A stretch of 64,000 nucleotides of DNA from positions 1 through 64,000 of the forward strand of contig CAMDSH010000004.1 of the NCBI GenBank assembly GCA_945907045.1. The letters are read 5' to 3'. A program made the translations under genes and the position numbers. Each line of letters starts with the position of its first letter. Within the stretch, counting starts at the first letter, position 1. Shown here piece after piece: positions 1-9,314 of this stretch. The DNA comes from Rhizobium sp. Q54. GTDB taxonomy: Bacteria > Pseudomonadota > Alphaproteobacteria > Rhizobiales > Xanthobacteraceae. The notes under the pieces are model-generated. The model ran no database searches, was not told the DNA's origin, and was given only the letters and a program-made list of their open reading frames with translations.

Positions 1-14
1 ACTTCGTTCGCCGA

Positions 15-35
15 CCCTCCCCTTTCAGGGGAGGG
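15..35. repeat. Palindromic intergenic repeat
   Basis: Perfect 9-bp inverted repeat (arms 15-23 and 27-35, loop TTC) made of CCCTCCCCT and its complement. The same kind of hairpin occurs twice at 23403-23512, so this is a dispersed repeat. With no gene end in view to its left it could also act as a transcription stop. Confidence 0.6.
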
Positions 36-139
36 ATAAGAAAACGAACACACTCCATCACCCGTATTCTTTAAGGCGCCGGGTGCGCCTAAAGCCCTGT
101 CCCCGCGCAGACGGGGATTTCTCTCACGGGTGAATGCTT

Positions 140-430
140 GTCATTCCGGGGCGCGCCGCTTGGCGCGAGCCCGGAATCCAGAACAAGGCTGGAGACCAAA
201 CGTGTGGCTCTGGATTCCGGGTCGGCTCGTTTCACTCGCGTCCCGGAATGACAGCGGGGTGTGGAAGTTTCTCTTTCTGTCATTGCCGGGCCACCGGGTC
301 CGGCCTTCGACCGGCCCGGCTATAAACTTGACCCGGCAATCCATGATGCGGTTCCAAACGGAAGACTTAACGTAAGGCTTCCACGCGCCGAGCTTCATCA
401 TGGATGCGCGGGTCAAGCCCGCGCATGACG
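140..430. repeat. Cluster of three palindromic intergenic repeats
   Basis: Three successive inverted-repeat elements fill this gene-free stretch: 140-252 (TCATTCCGGG paired with CCCGGAATGA), 281-342 (ATTGCCGGG paired with a degenerate complement ending CCCGGCAAT) and 396-430 (CATGGATGCGCGGG paired with CCCGCGCATG). They resemble dispersed palindromes of Bradyrhizobium-type genomes. The short reading frames across them are mirror images of the palindromes and show no coding signal, so I call no gene in 1-445. Confidence 0.6.
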
Positions 431-445
431 CATAGGGGAAACCCC

Positions 446-1429
446 TCAATTAAACTTCAGCCCCGCGGCCTTCGCCAATTTGATGTTGATGTCGATTTCT
501 TTTCGGATCAGCGCGTCGAATTGCGCGGGCGAGAGCGGCATCGGGTCGATGCCCTGCGGCGCGAATTTGTCCTTCACGGCGGGCAGCGCCAGCACCTTTT
601 GCGTCTCGCGATGCAGCTTGTCGATGATCGCTCGCGGCGTTTTCGCCGGCACCAGCATGCCGTTCCAGAAGGTGTAGTCGGAGTCGGCAAAGCCTGACTC
701 CAGCGTCGTCGGCACGTCCGGCAACGCGGGCGAGCGCTTCGGCGTGCTCACCGCCAGCGGAAGGAGCGTTCCGGCGCGGATGAACGACAGGCCCGACGAA
801 ACGCCGATGCACATGAAATCGACGCGGCCGGTCATCACCTCGGTGAGCGCTTCAGGGCCCCCACGGAACGGCACGTGCGTCGCCTGGAAACCGGCGCTGA
901 CGCGAAAGCGTTCCGCCGCCCAGTGCGTCGCGCTGCCTACGCCGGCGGAGGCGTAAGTGAGCGTGCCGGCTTTTGCTTTCGCCGCCAGCTCCTTCACTGA
1001 TCTGATGCCCTTCGACGGCGAAATCACCATCACGTTCGGCACGCTGCCGAACGGAATGACGGCGGCGAAATCCTTCGCGGTGTCGTAAGGCACGTTCGGA
1101 TAGGCGGCGGGCGCGGCGGAGTGCGCGGAGGCGTTGATCAAAATCGTGTAGCCGTCGGGATCGGACTTCGCGACCTGCGCGCTGCCGATGGTGCCGCCGG
1201 CGCCGCCGCGGTTTTCCACCACGATCGTCTGCTTGAGCGCGGCGCCGAGCGGATCGAGCACGATGCGCCCGACGATGTCGACGGTAGAGCCCGCCGTGAA
1301 CGGGATGATGGCGCGGATGGTTTTGTCCGGCCACGCCTGCGCGAACGATGTGCGGACGAGCGCGGGCGTCGCGAGCGCGACGGCGGAAATTTTCAGAAAA
1401 GCGCGGCGGCAAATCGTGCGGCTTGTCAT
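446..1429 (-). CDS. Tripartite tricarboxylate transporter (Bug family) solute-binding protein
   Basis: Periplasmic receptor of the Bug/TctC type, which captures small carboxylates or similar ligands. The 327-residue product opens with a Tat-type signal (RRAFLK at residues 8-13) ending near SFAQA. The mature part has family hallmarks: WPDKTIRAIIPFTAG at its start, a GGAGGTIGS loop and SPALPDVPTT in the second lobe. I chose the ATG at 1429 because GGAAG precedes it; two upstream in-frame ATGs lack a ribosome site. No TctA or TctB membrane gene is nearby, so it is an orphan receptor and its ligand cannot be read from context. Confidence 0.88.
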   Translation of the reverse strand: MTSRTICRRAFLKISAVALATPALVRTSFAQAWPDKTIRAIIPFTAGSTVDIVGRIVLDPLGAALKQTIVVENRGGAGGTIGSAQVAKSDPDGYTILINASAHSAAPAAYPNVPYDTAKDFAAVIPFGSVPNVMVISPSKGIRSVKELAAKAKAGTLTYASAGVGSATHWAAERFRVSAGFQATHVPFRGGPEALTEVMTGRVDFMCIGVSSGLSFIRAGTLLPLAVSTPKRSPALPDVPTTLESGFADSDYTFWNGMLVPAKTPRAIIDKLHRETQKVLALPAVKDKFAPQGIDPMPLSPAQFDALIRKEIDINIKLAKAAGLKFN

Positions 1430-1504
1430 GCTTCTTCCCATGGATTTTTTTCTGCCCAACTAAATCACAGGTAGGGCACCCAGGCGACGTTTTTTACCGC
1501 GGTC

Positions 1505-1582
1505 ATCCCCGCGAAAGCGGGGATCCATAGCCACAGGTTTGTCGATAGTTCACAGCGTATGGGTCCCCGCCTGCGCGGGGAC
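1505..1582. repeat. Pair of palindromic intergenic repeats
   Basis: Two hairpins, ATCCCCGCGAAAGCGGGGAT at 1505-1524 and GTCCCCGCCTGCGCGGGGAC at 1563-1582, separated by 38 bases in the gap between two minus-strand genes. The same CCCCGCGAAAGCGGGG core recurs at 43395-43410. Confidence 0.7.
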
Positions 1583-1597
1583 GACAAGGAAGATTTA

Positions 1598-2092
1598 TCA
1601 GGCGTTCGGCGATGTTCTGTTCTGGCCGAGCAGCTTGCGCGCGCCCGACACGGCATAAGCGGCGGTACACAGCCACGTGATGATCGCGCCGAGGCCGAAG
1701 ACGGCGCGTCCGATGGTTTCGCCCCACGCGAACGTGCCGGAGAAATGCCGCATGCCGGGGCCGAAGGCGATCCAGCTTCCCATCGCGGCGAAGCAGACGA
1801 AAATCGCAACGCCAAAGAGATATTGCATGACGCGCATCCAGCGCGGCGCATCGGCGGGCAGTTCGCCGCTTGCATTGGCGCGCCCGAAGTCCTGCATCAT
1901 CGCGGCTGCCCCGCCGAGAAAAAATGCGAGGCCTGCGCACAGCACCAGCCAGAGCGGCCCGTGCAGATTTCGCGGGCCGCCGGGAATCGGCAGCGCGCCA
2001 GCGCCGACCAGAATGAAATAAAGCCCGATGGCGGCGAACAGCACGCCGATCCAGAGCATTTCCTTGGGCGTGGCTGTCTTCGTCTCAGGCAT
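1598..2092 (-). CDS. Four-helix membrane protein of unknown function
   Basis: A 164-residue protein with four hydrophobic segments (about residues 12-32, 43-66, 85-108 and 124-150) and a short charged N-terminus. I do not recognise a named family. The start at 2092 has no clear ribosome site, so it is tentative. It lies downstream of, and on the opposite strand to, a VOC-fold gene, and is separated from the Bug receptor by repeats, so no operon role is apparent. Confidence 0.7.
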   Translation of the reverse strand: MPETKTATPKEMLWIGVLFAAIGLYFILVGAGALPIPGGPRNLHGPLWLVLCAGLAFFLGGAAAMMQDFGRANASGELPADAPRWMRVMQYLFGVAIFVCFAAMGSWIAFGPGMRHFSGTFAWGETIGRAVFGLGAIITWLCTAAYAVSGARKLLGQNRTSPNA

Positions 2093-2180
2093 AGGATGAC
2101 GCTAGCAGACGCGATTTGCTAATCTGTTAAGCTCGCGGGAGCGATGTTTCCCGCGCGTTTTGCCAAGGAGAAAGCCCGCC

Positions 2181-2576
2181 ATGCCGGACTATAAATGGGA
2201 CCACATACACCTGCGCAGCCCCGATCCGGAGGCGACCGCCGTGTGGTTCGAGCGCATGCTGGGCGCTGCTGTGATCCGCACGATGCAGCAGGGCAAGCCG
2301 CGCATCGATTTGAAACTCGGCGGGCAGATGATTTTCATCGCGCCGGTGGCGGCGGGCGACGGCGTGAACGCGCCGCCGGTGACGCCGTATCAGGGGCTCG
2401 ACCATTTCGGATTGCTGGTGAGCGGCATCGACGCGGTGGCGGCGGAGTTGAAAAAGAAAGGCGTCGAGTTCACCAAGGACGTGCACACCGCGCGCCCCGG
2501 CACGCGCATCTGTTTCCTGCGCGGCCCGCAGGGCGTGTCGATCGAACTGCTCGACCGGGATCCGAAATACGTTTGA
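2181..2576 (+). CDS. VOC (glyoxalase / bleomycin-resistance) fold protein
   Basis: A 131-residue vicinal-oxygen-chelate protein with paired beta-alpha-beta-beta-beta modules. Family features are the opening YKWDHIHLRSPD (His 8, His 10), a central LDHFGLLVSGID and the closing GVSIELLDRD, whose Glu is a usual metal ligand. The ATG at 2181 is chosen because AAGGAG lies 11 bases upstream; an in-frame TTG at 2160 precedes that site. Such proteins act as lyases, isomerases or dioxygenases, and the substrate is not evident. Its last 52 codons are nearly duplicated at 3760-3923. Confidence 0.85.
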   Translation: MPDYKWDHIHLRSPDPEATAVWFERMLGAAVIRTMQQGKPRIDLKLGGQMIFIAPVAAGDGVNAPPVTPYQGLDHFGLLVSGIDAVAAELKKKGVEFTKDVHTARPGTRICFLRGPQGVSIELLDRDPKYV

Positions 2577-2631
2577 GCGCCAATAACAAAGTCCGTCTAC
2601 CGCGCGATTTGAACTTTATGTAAGATCGTGG

Positions 2632-3450
2632 ATGGCCAAGTCTTTGCGCCACAGCGGACTACACATTCTCGGCGATGTGCCCTGGGGCGGGCACATGTGC
2701 GTTTTCTACGAAACGAAAGAGGATCTGATCGAAACGCTCGTGCCCTATTTCAAGGTGGGGCTGGAGAGCAACGAATTCTGCATGTGGGCGCTCACCGATC
2801 CGTTGACCAGAGAGGAAGCCTGCGAGGCGCTGGAGCGCGGCATTCCCGGTTTCTCGCACCATCTTTTGGCGGGCAACATGGAAATTGTCCACGGCCATGA
2901 GTGGTATCTCAGCGGCGATCTGAAGAAAGTCACCAGCAGCTGGCACCAGAAACTCGACGCCGCGCTGGCGGAAGGTCGCGACGGCCTGCGCGTTAGCGGT
3001 AATGCGTTCTGGCTGGAGACGGAATACCGCGACGATTTTCTCGCCTACGAGCAGGAACTCGACAAGTCGCTTGCCGGCCGCGCGATGCTGGTGATGTGCA
3101 CTTATCCGCTGCTCGCCAGCCGGGGGGCGGATGTGCTCGACGTCGCGCACGCGCACCGACTCACGGCCGCGCGCCGGAAAGGCCGTTGGGAATTCATCGA
3201 AGCGGCGGGCAAGCCGGCGGCGCATTCGATTACGTTGCGCGAGGTGGAGGTGCTCACCTGGGTGGCGCGCGGAAAATCGGCCTGGGAGATCGGCAAGATT
3301 CTCGGCATCACCAAGCGCACGGTGGACGAGCACGCCCGCTCCGCGACGAAAAAGCTCGGCGCCGCCAATCGCACCGAGGCGATCGCGCTCGCCTTGCGTC
3401 GTTACATCATCGAGCTTGAGCCCGCCCAGCGACCGGCCCGGCAGCGTTAA
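2632..3450 (+). CDS. MEDS-domain sensor with LuxR-type DNA-binding domain
   Basis: A 272-residue one-component regulator. Residues about 10-175 fit the MEDS / DcmR sensory domain (GHMCVFYETKEDLIETLVPYF near the N-terminus, WALTDPL, and MLVMCTYPL later). Residues about 200-262 are a LuxR-type helix-turn-helix (ITLREVEVLTWVARGKS, then GITKRTVDEHARSATKKLG). It therefore senses a small-molecule or redox signal and binds DNA directly, with no phosphoacceptor domain. No operon partner is visible. The start has only a weak ribosome site. Confidence 0.85.
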   Translation: MAKSLRHSGLHILGDVPWGGHMCVFYETKEDLIETLVPYFKVGLESNEFCMWALTDPLTREEACEALERGIPGFSHHLLAGNMEIVHGHEWYLSGDLKKVTSSWHQKLDAALAEGRDGLRVSGNAFWLETEYRDDFLAYEQELDKSLAGRAMLVMCTYPLLASRGADVLDVAHAHRLTAARRKGRWEFIEAAGKPAAHSITLREVEVLTWVARGKSAWEIGKILGITKRTVDEHARSATKKLGAANRTEAIALALRRYIIELEPAQRPARQR

Positions 3451-3555
3451 ACGTCCATCCCGCACCTGTCACAAATGACAATGGCGCGCTCCGGCGGGCA
3501 GTCCTTTATACGCGCAGCATGGGGGCGGCCATGACGATGAGGACTGAACCTAGAA

Positions 3556-3762
3556 ATGCCGGATACTCAAATTGAACTGCTCAGATTGCACACAGCCCGA
3601 TATCTTTGCGAGATCTTGCCGTCGTTGGTCGAATTGGCCACGGCCAGCAAGCTGGAGCCGCTCGCTTATCTTTTAAGGATGGCCGTGGTGGAAGCCACGG
3701 AACGCGCGGGCGGCCCACGCACGGGAACTCGCAACCCAGGCCCGGAGCCGCAGAAGGATTGA
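3556..3762 (+). CDS. Small conserved hypothetical protein
   Basis: A 68-residue protein, probably mostly helical in its first 50 residues (LRLHTARYLCEILPSLVELA, then LEPLAYLLRMAVVEATE) with a polar Pro/Gly-rich tail. It resembles short hypothetical proteins common in Bradyrhizobium-type genomes; I cannot give a function. Its stop codon at 3760-3762 lies exactly at the junction with the duplicated VOC fragment, so the C-terminus may have been reshaped by that event. Confidence 0.55.
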   Translation: MPDTQIELLRLHTARYLCEILPSLVELATASKLEPLAYLLRMAVVEATERAGGPRTGTRNPGPEPQKD

Positions 3763-3923
3763 GCGGCATCGACGCGGTGGCGGCGGAGTTGAAAAAGAAA
3801 AAGAAAGGCGTCGAGTTCACCAAGGACGTGCACACCGCGCGCCCCGGCACGCGCATCTGTTTCCTGCGCGGCCCGCAGGGCGTGTCGATCGAATTGCTGG
3901 ATCGCGATCCGAAATATACCTGA
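3760..3923 (+). pseudogene. 3' fragment of the VOC gene (partial duplication)
   Basis: A copy of the last part of the gene at 2181-2576. Positions 3760-3800 equal 2419-2459 and 3807-3893 equal 2460-2546 base for base (128 identical bases); six bases, AAGAAA, are added at 3801-3806 and lengthen a Lys run. The final 30 bases differ at eight positions but encode the same residues up to the last codon (Val to Thr). The first 80 codons are missing and no ribosome site precedes it, so I treat it as a remnant. Confidence 0.85.
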
Positions 3924-3929
3924 CGGCTG

Positions 3930-4175
3930 TCAGCTCGAGATCATCCCGCCGACGTACATCGACAGCATGATGAAGGCCGTGACGCAAACGAGTCCCGTCG
4001 CGACGCGCAGCCAGCGGTTCGCCAGCGCCATGCCGAGTGCCGGCAGCGTGCAGATGACCATGAAGCCGTGCAGGCCGGCGAGGTCGAGCGGGCGCGGCCG
4101 CTGCGCGTTCCAGTAAATGGTTGCGATCCAGATCAGCACTTCAAGCGCGGCGAGGATGAGAACAAAATGGCGCAT
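3930..4175 (-). CDS. Small three-helix membrane protein
   Basis: An 81-residue hydrophobic protein with three likely membrane segments (about residues 4-20, 31-49, 56-76). It is the last gene of a minus-strand run (cvpA, 4795-4496, 4427-4179, then this one) and starts three bases beyond the stop of its upstream neighbour, so it is very probably cotranscribed. No named family recognised. Confidence 0.7.
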   Translation of the reverse strand: MRHFVLILAALEVLIWIATIYWNAQRPRPLDLAGLHGFMVICTLPALGMALANRWLRVATGLVCVTAFIMLSMYVGGMISS

Positions 4176-4178
4176 GGC

Positions 4179-4427
4179 TTAACCTCGCGTGTCCTTGACT
4201 TCGGTGTCGGGGCGGTCGCTGCCTGAGGCGGTTTCGGTGTGCCACTTGCCCTTTTCGTCTTCCCACTCGATCGCCTCGGTGCGGCCGGGAACGCGCTGCT
4301 CGCGCGCCGCGGTCCTCGCGGCTTTCAGCGCAGCCGCGTGGGTGGCGAAGGCTTCGGAGAATACGCCGCCCGCCTTGTAGGCCCAGCCGCCGTCGTGCTG
4401 GACGATCTGATAAACGACATGGCTCAT
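4179..4427 (-). CDS. DUF2188-like small protein
   Basis: An 82-residue soluble protein. The middle (VVYQIVQHDGGWAYKAGGVF, then FATHAAALKAARTAA, then IEWEDEKGKWHTE) matches the pattern of DUF2188 proteins: a small beta-alpha-beta unit with a tryptophan-rich end. I start it at the ATG at 4427 because the domain begins there; the reading frame stays open to 4523 without a convincing start. Function unknown. Confidence 0.7.
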   Translation of the reverse strand: MSHVVYQIVQHDGGWAYKAGGVFSEAFATHAAALKAARTAAREQRVPGRTEAIEWEDEKGKWHTETASGSDRPDTEVKDTRG

Positions 4428-4495
4428 TGCATCACCGCCGGTTTGCGTTGGATGATTTATGCGCGCGTCCGGCAAAGCGTTGCAAGCGGCGCGGC

Positions 4496-4795
4496 TTAAC
4501 GCAAGCCCGCCTTGCGGTGGCACATGGCGTGCGCGGGCGGATAGCTGTGTTCAAGTTCGCTGACGGTGAAAGGCCGGTTGTCTTCCACGATCTCCTGCAT
4601 GCAGGCGCAATATTTTCGCAGCGTGGAGGGGCGGATGCCTTCCTTCTTGCGTTGCTCGGCGCAGGTTTCGATCCAGGCGAGATCGTCGGGCTTTAATTTC
4701 GCCGCAAGCGTAGGCGTGGCGAGAGACAGGATCAGCGCGCACACAATCGGCAGATTTTTCAAATAGTGCGATATTATTTTTCCGGGCATTCTCAT
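4496..4795 (-). CDS. Exported small cysteine-containing protein
   Basis: A 99-residue protein with a signal peptide (hydrophobic LPIVCALILSLATPTLAA ending near residue 32) and a mature part of about 67 residues holding four cysteines (ETCAEQRKK, KYCACMQEI, MCHRKAG), which suggests two disulfides in the periplasm. It starts nine bases after the stop of cvpA and is likely cotranscribed with it. No family name can be given. Confidence 0.7.
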   Translation of the reverse strand: MRMPGKIISHYLKNLPIVCALILSLATPTLAAKLKPDDLAWIETCAEQRKKEGIRPSTLRKYCACMQEIVEDNRPFTVSELEHSYPPAHAMCHRKAGLR

Positions 4796-4804
4796 TTTGA
4801 CGGC

Positions 4805-5332
4805 TCAGATGCCACGCTCTCTTTTCAGCCGGTCGATGTAGGCGGCGACGTCGGGCGGCAGCGAGCGCAAGCCTTTTTGTCCGGCCTCCGACAGCACCGG
4901 GCGCAGGCGCGATTCGGAAAGCCACGCCGGCTGGCGGCTTTGCGGAATGATGCGCTCGAAGATCATCACCATCAGCACCGCGAGCAGAACGATGCGCACC
5001 GCGCCGAGCATCGCGCCGGCCATGCGGTCCACGAGGCCGATCTGCGCGCCGGTCATTTCGCCGATTGCCATGCGCAGCAGCGCGCTGATCGCCGCGCCGC
5101 CGACAAGCGCGATGATGCCCACCACCACCCAGGGCTGGAGCGTGGCGAGATTGAATTTTTCGGTGAGCAGCGGCATCAGCTTCGGCGTCAGGCCGACCGC
5201 GATCGGCATCGCGGCGACGTAACCGAAAATCGTCGCCAGGCTGCGCAGCAGCCCGGAATTGTACCCCATGACAATCGCGAGCAGGAGAAACACGATCACG
5301 GCGGCGTCGAAGGGATTGATGGCGGGGTTCAT
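4805..5332 (-). CDS. cvpA: CvpA family membrane protein
   Basis: A 175-residue inner-membrane protein of the CvpA (colicin V production) family. It starts NPFDAAVIVFLLLAIVMGYN, has the family GLLRSLATIFGY turn, four membrane helices within the first 135 residues, and a soluble tail ending in a DVAAYIDRLK helix. CvpA proteins are linked to envelope homeostasis. In many proteobacteria cvpA sits beside purF or radA; here it instead heads an operon of small envelope proteins. Confidence 0.85.
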   Translation of the reverse strand: MNPAINPFDAAVIVFLLLAIVMGYNSGLLRSLATIFGYVAAMPIAVGLTPKLMPLLTEKFNLATLQPWVVVGIIALVGGAAISALLRMAIGEMTGAQIGLVDRMAGAMLGAVRIVLLAVLMVMIFERIIPQSRQPAWLSESRLRPVLSEAGQKGLRSLPPDVAAYIDRLKRERGI

Positions 5333-5608
5333 GGGCTGAGTCCAAAGCGAATCGAAGCCGCGATGTTACAGGACGCGAGGCGGGAGGACGAACGCCGGAT
5401 CGCGATGCGCCCCGCGCCGTAACGGCCCGTGCAAACGAAAACGAGCGGCACAGCCGGCCCCCATGCCCCGCGTCTCGATCAATAAAGCTGCGGAACTTTC
5501 GGCGACTTGGCGTATTATGGTGTGCGATCAATCCATCCGACGGCCTTCCGGCCTGAAGATGCGGGCCTATCGGCTCAATCGCTGAAAGCTTTCAAAAGGA
5601 CATTCAAC

Positions 5609-6052
5609 ATGCGCTTTTCTCCGGGACTGCGTGCAAGTGTTATCGCACTGATGGCGATGGTTGCGGCGAGCGTTTCATCGGTGGCTTACGCCGACAGCGG
5701 CAGCATCAGCATCCGCATCGTCAAGGCTGGTTTCGTCATTGGCGGTTCGGCTGGCAGCGGAACGCTGACGTTTCAGGGAAAACAATACCCGCTGTCGATT
5801 GGCGGATTGAGCTATGGCTTCACCTTCGGCGCCTCCGAGACGAGATTCCACGGCACGGTCTCAAACATCAACCGTCCGTCGGACGTCGCGGGCGTGTATG
5901 GGCAGGCCGGCGCCGGCGCGGCCGCCGGGCGCAGCGGTGCGCAGGGCATCATCCTGACCAACCAGAAGGGCGCGGTGCTCACGCTATCCGGCCGGCAGAG
6001 CGGCCTTATCGTCAGCGCCGATCTCAGCGGGCTTGTGCTGTCGATGAAGTAG
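5609..6052 (+). CDS. Exported beta-rich envelope protein (DUF1134/EipA-like, tentative)
   Basis: A 147-residue secreted protein with signal peptide (residues 1-28, ending VAYADS). The mature part is Gly-rich with alternating hydrophobic residues (SISIRIVKAGFVIGGSAGSG, LSIGGLSYGFTFGAS, SDVAGVYG, LTLSGRQSGL), the layout of a small beta-barrel lipid- or envelope-binding protein like EipA/DUF1134. The family link is by pattern only. The ATG at 5609 follows AAAGGA. The gene is followed by a strong terminator. Confidence 0.65.
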   Translation: MRFSPGLRASVIALMAMVAASVSSVAYADSGSISIRIVKAGFVIGGSAGSGTLTFQGKQYPLSIGGLSYGFTFGASETRFHGTVSNINRPSDVAGVYGQAGAGAAAGRSGAQGIILTNQKGAVLTLSGRQSGLIVSADLSGLVLSMK

Positions 6053-6084
6053 GCCGCCGCTGCGGCAAGCCGTAAAAGACAAAG

Positions 6085-6120
6085 GCGGGCTGGCCGAAGG
6101 GCTGGCCCGCTTTTTTGTTT
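6085..6120 (+). terminator. Rho-independent terminator
   Basis: An 11-bp stem (6085-6095 with 6100-6110, two G-U pairs), loop GAAG, followed by TTTTTTGTTT. It ends the transcript of the exported beta-rich protein. Confidence 0.88.
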
Positions 6121-6171
6121 GCGTAGAGGCGTCGAAGCGCGAGATTGCGCGAACATCGCGCGCCGCCGCGC

Positions 6172-6921
6172 TCACCCCGGCGTGACGCCCTTGGCCTTGA
6201 ACACCGCAACGGCTTCCGGCGTTTTCAGGTAATCGAGAAATGCCTTGGCGGCCTGCGCGCTTTTGCTGTCCGCGGCAAGGCTGCCGACGAACATCAGCTC
6301 ATTCTGCAAATCGCCGGGGAATGGGCCGACCGGCTCGACGCCGGGCGCAATCAGCACGTTAGTGAGGAACACGCCGAACTCGGCTTCGCCGCTCGCGACC
6401 GCCTGCGGGATGGCGCCAGGCGTCGCCTGCGCTTTCAGCTTCGCCTTCATTGCGTTGGCGATGCCAAGCCGTTCGAACACCTTCATCACGTAGGCGCCGG
6501 CGGCGCTTTCGGTATAGAGCGTAATGGACTGCGCTTTGAGCATCGCTGCCTTGAACGCGTCGGGCGTGGAGATGTCGGGTTTCGGCGCGCCGGCTTTCGC
6601 GGCGACGCCGTAGCCGACGCGCGCGATGTTCACGGCGGGATCGGCTGAAAATTTGGCGCGCGCTTCGGCATTCTTCATCACATCGGCCGGCACGACGCCG
6701 AGGTCGAACGGCGCGCCCGAGGTCGCCTGCTTGATCAGGTCCGGCGTGCCGGCGAATTGGATGTCGAGCTTGTGGCCGCTCGCCTTCTCGAAGCGGGGGC
6801 CAAGTTCCTTCAGGCTGGCGGTCATCGAGCCACCGGCGAGGACTTTGAGTTCGGCGGCGCGTGCGCCCGGCGCGAGCGCCATCGCAAGACCGATCGCCGC
6901 CGCGATTGCGAATTTATCCAT
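6172..6921 (-). CDS. ModA-like periplasmic substrate-binding protein (orphan)
   Basis: A 249-residue type-II periplasmic binding protein with signal peptide (ending GARAAE near residue 23). The fold signature is that of the molybdate/anion group (ELKVLAGGSMTASLKEL, FDLGVVPADVM, TESAAGAYVMKVFERLG, FGVFLTNVL). No ModB or ModC gene is near. It is the last gene of a run after thiC and two tiny membrane ORFs, so the true ligand may not be molybdate. Start at 6921 sits right before the signal peptide. Confidence 0.8.
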   Translation of the reverse strand: MDKFAIAAAIGLAMALAPGARAAELKVLAGGSMTASLKELGPRFEKASGHKLDIQFAGTPDLIKQATSGAPFDLGVVPADVMKNAEARAKFSADPAVNIARVGYGVAAKAGAPKPDISTPDAFKAAMLKAQSITLYTESAAGAYVMKVFERLGIANAMKAKLKAQATPGAIPQAVASGEAEFGVFLTNVLIAPGVEPVGPFPGDLQNELMFVGSLAADSKSAQAAKAFLDYLKTPEAVAVFKAKGVTPG

Positions 6922-6951
6922 GTGTTTCCCCGGTTCAGCGTTTGGTGTGGG

Positions 6952-7131
6952 TTAATTCCAGCGCGGGTGCGCGATCAAGATCAGCAGGATGAACAGCGCA
7001 TATGCGATGCTCGGCACGGCGAGAACCAACAGCAGGCCGATCGCGGCGCGGCGTTGCCCCTTGGCGTTGAGCGCAATCCCGCCGCCGATCACGGCGGCGA
7101 CCGCGGCCAGAATGCCCAGCCACAGGCCCAT
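6952..7131 (-). CDS. 59-residue two-helix membrane protein
   Basis: A short frame starting MGLWLGILAAVAAVIGGG and ending AHPRWN. It has two membrane helices (about residues 3-21 and 30-54) around a positive GQRR turn. It starts six bases after the stop of the 31-residue ORF, and ends 30 bases before modA-like. The hydrophobic two-helix layout, and the tight spacing in the thiC transcript, support a real gene. No function known. Confidence 0.65.
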   Translation of the reverse strand: MGLWLGILAAVAAVIGGGIALNAKGQRRAAIGLLLVLAVPSIAYALFILLILIAHPRWN

Positions 7132-7137
7132 GTTAAA

Positions 7138-7233
7138 CTATGACACCGATCCGTCGCCGAGGCCGACGACGAAGAAATAGACGACGACCAGCGCGCCCAG
7201 CGCGTCGATGGCGACGAGAGTGCGGACAAGCAC
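7138..7233 (-). CDS. 31-residue single-helix membrane peptide
   Basis: A GTG-started frame that begins one base after the thiC stop codon (TGA C GTG). It encodes a single hydrophobic helix (LGALVVVYFFVVGLG) flanked by a short Arg-containing head and a polar end. The position suggests translation coupled to thiC by ribosome restart. Very short, so the call depends on spacing and hydrophobic composition; no family known. Confidence 0.55.
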   Translation of the reverse strand: MLVRTLVAIDALGALVVVYFFVVGLGDGSVS

Positions 7234-7234
7234 G

Positions 7235-9166
<1,932 letters not shown>

Positions 9167-9183
9167 TCAGGCTTCAAGTCCCT

Positions 9184-9275
9184 GTCCCTTCGCCGGCATG
9201 ACCCGGATCAGGTTCAAAGGGTTACCGCGGCAGCGGCATCTCAGCCCTTCACAGGGCACCCCTCGGAACGGGGCT
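9184..9275 (-). promoter_or_regulatory. TPP riboswitch (THI element)
   Basis: Read on the minus strand the region holds the conserved THI-box core: GGGGTGCCC, then GGGCTGAGA, then ACCCTTTGAACCTGATCC and GGGTCATGCCGGCG. It lies about 80 bases before the thiC start and should repress thiC when thiamine pyrophosphate is bound. I see no U-run hairpin between the aptamer and the start, so control of translation is more likely than attenuation. Confidence 0.95.
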
Positions 9276-9314
9276 AATGTAGGCTGATGCGGCGGAGTGT
9301 CAACGCGGCGCTGT

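Noticed and set aside
1-445. Repeated palindromes considered as a CRISPR array or tRNA cluster
   Set aside because: The units differ from one another, spacing is irregular, and there are no equal-length spacers, cas genes or cloverleaf sequences.
5333-5608. Possible extra gene between cvpA and the exported beta-rich protein
   Set aside because: No frame has a ribosome site, signal or recognisable motif; it is best read as a divergent promoter region.
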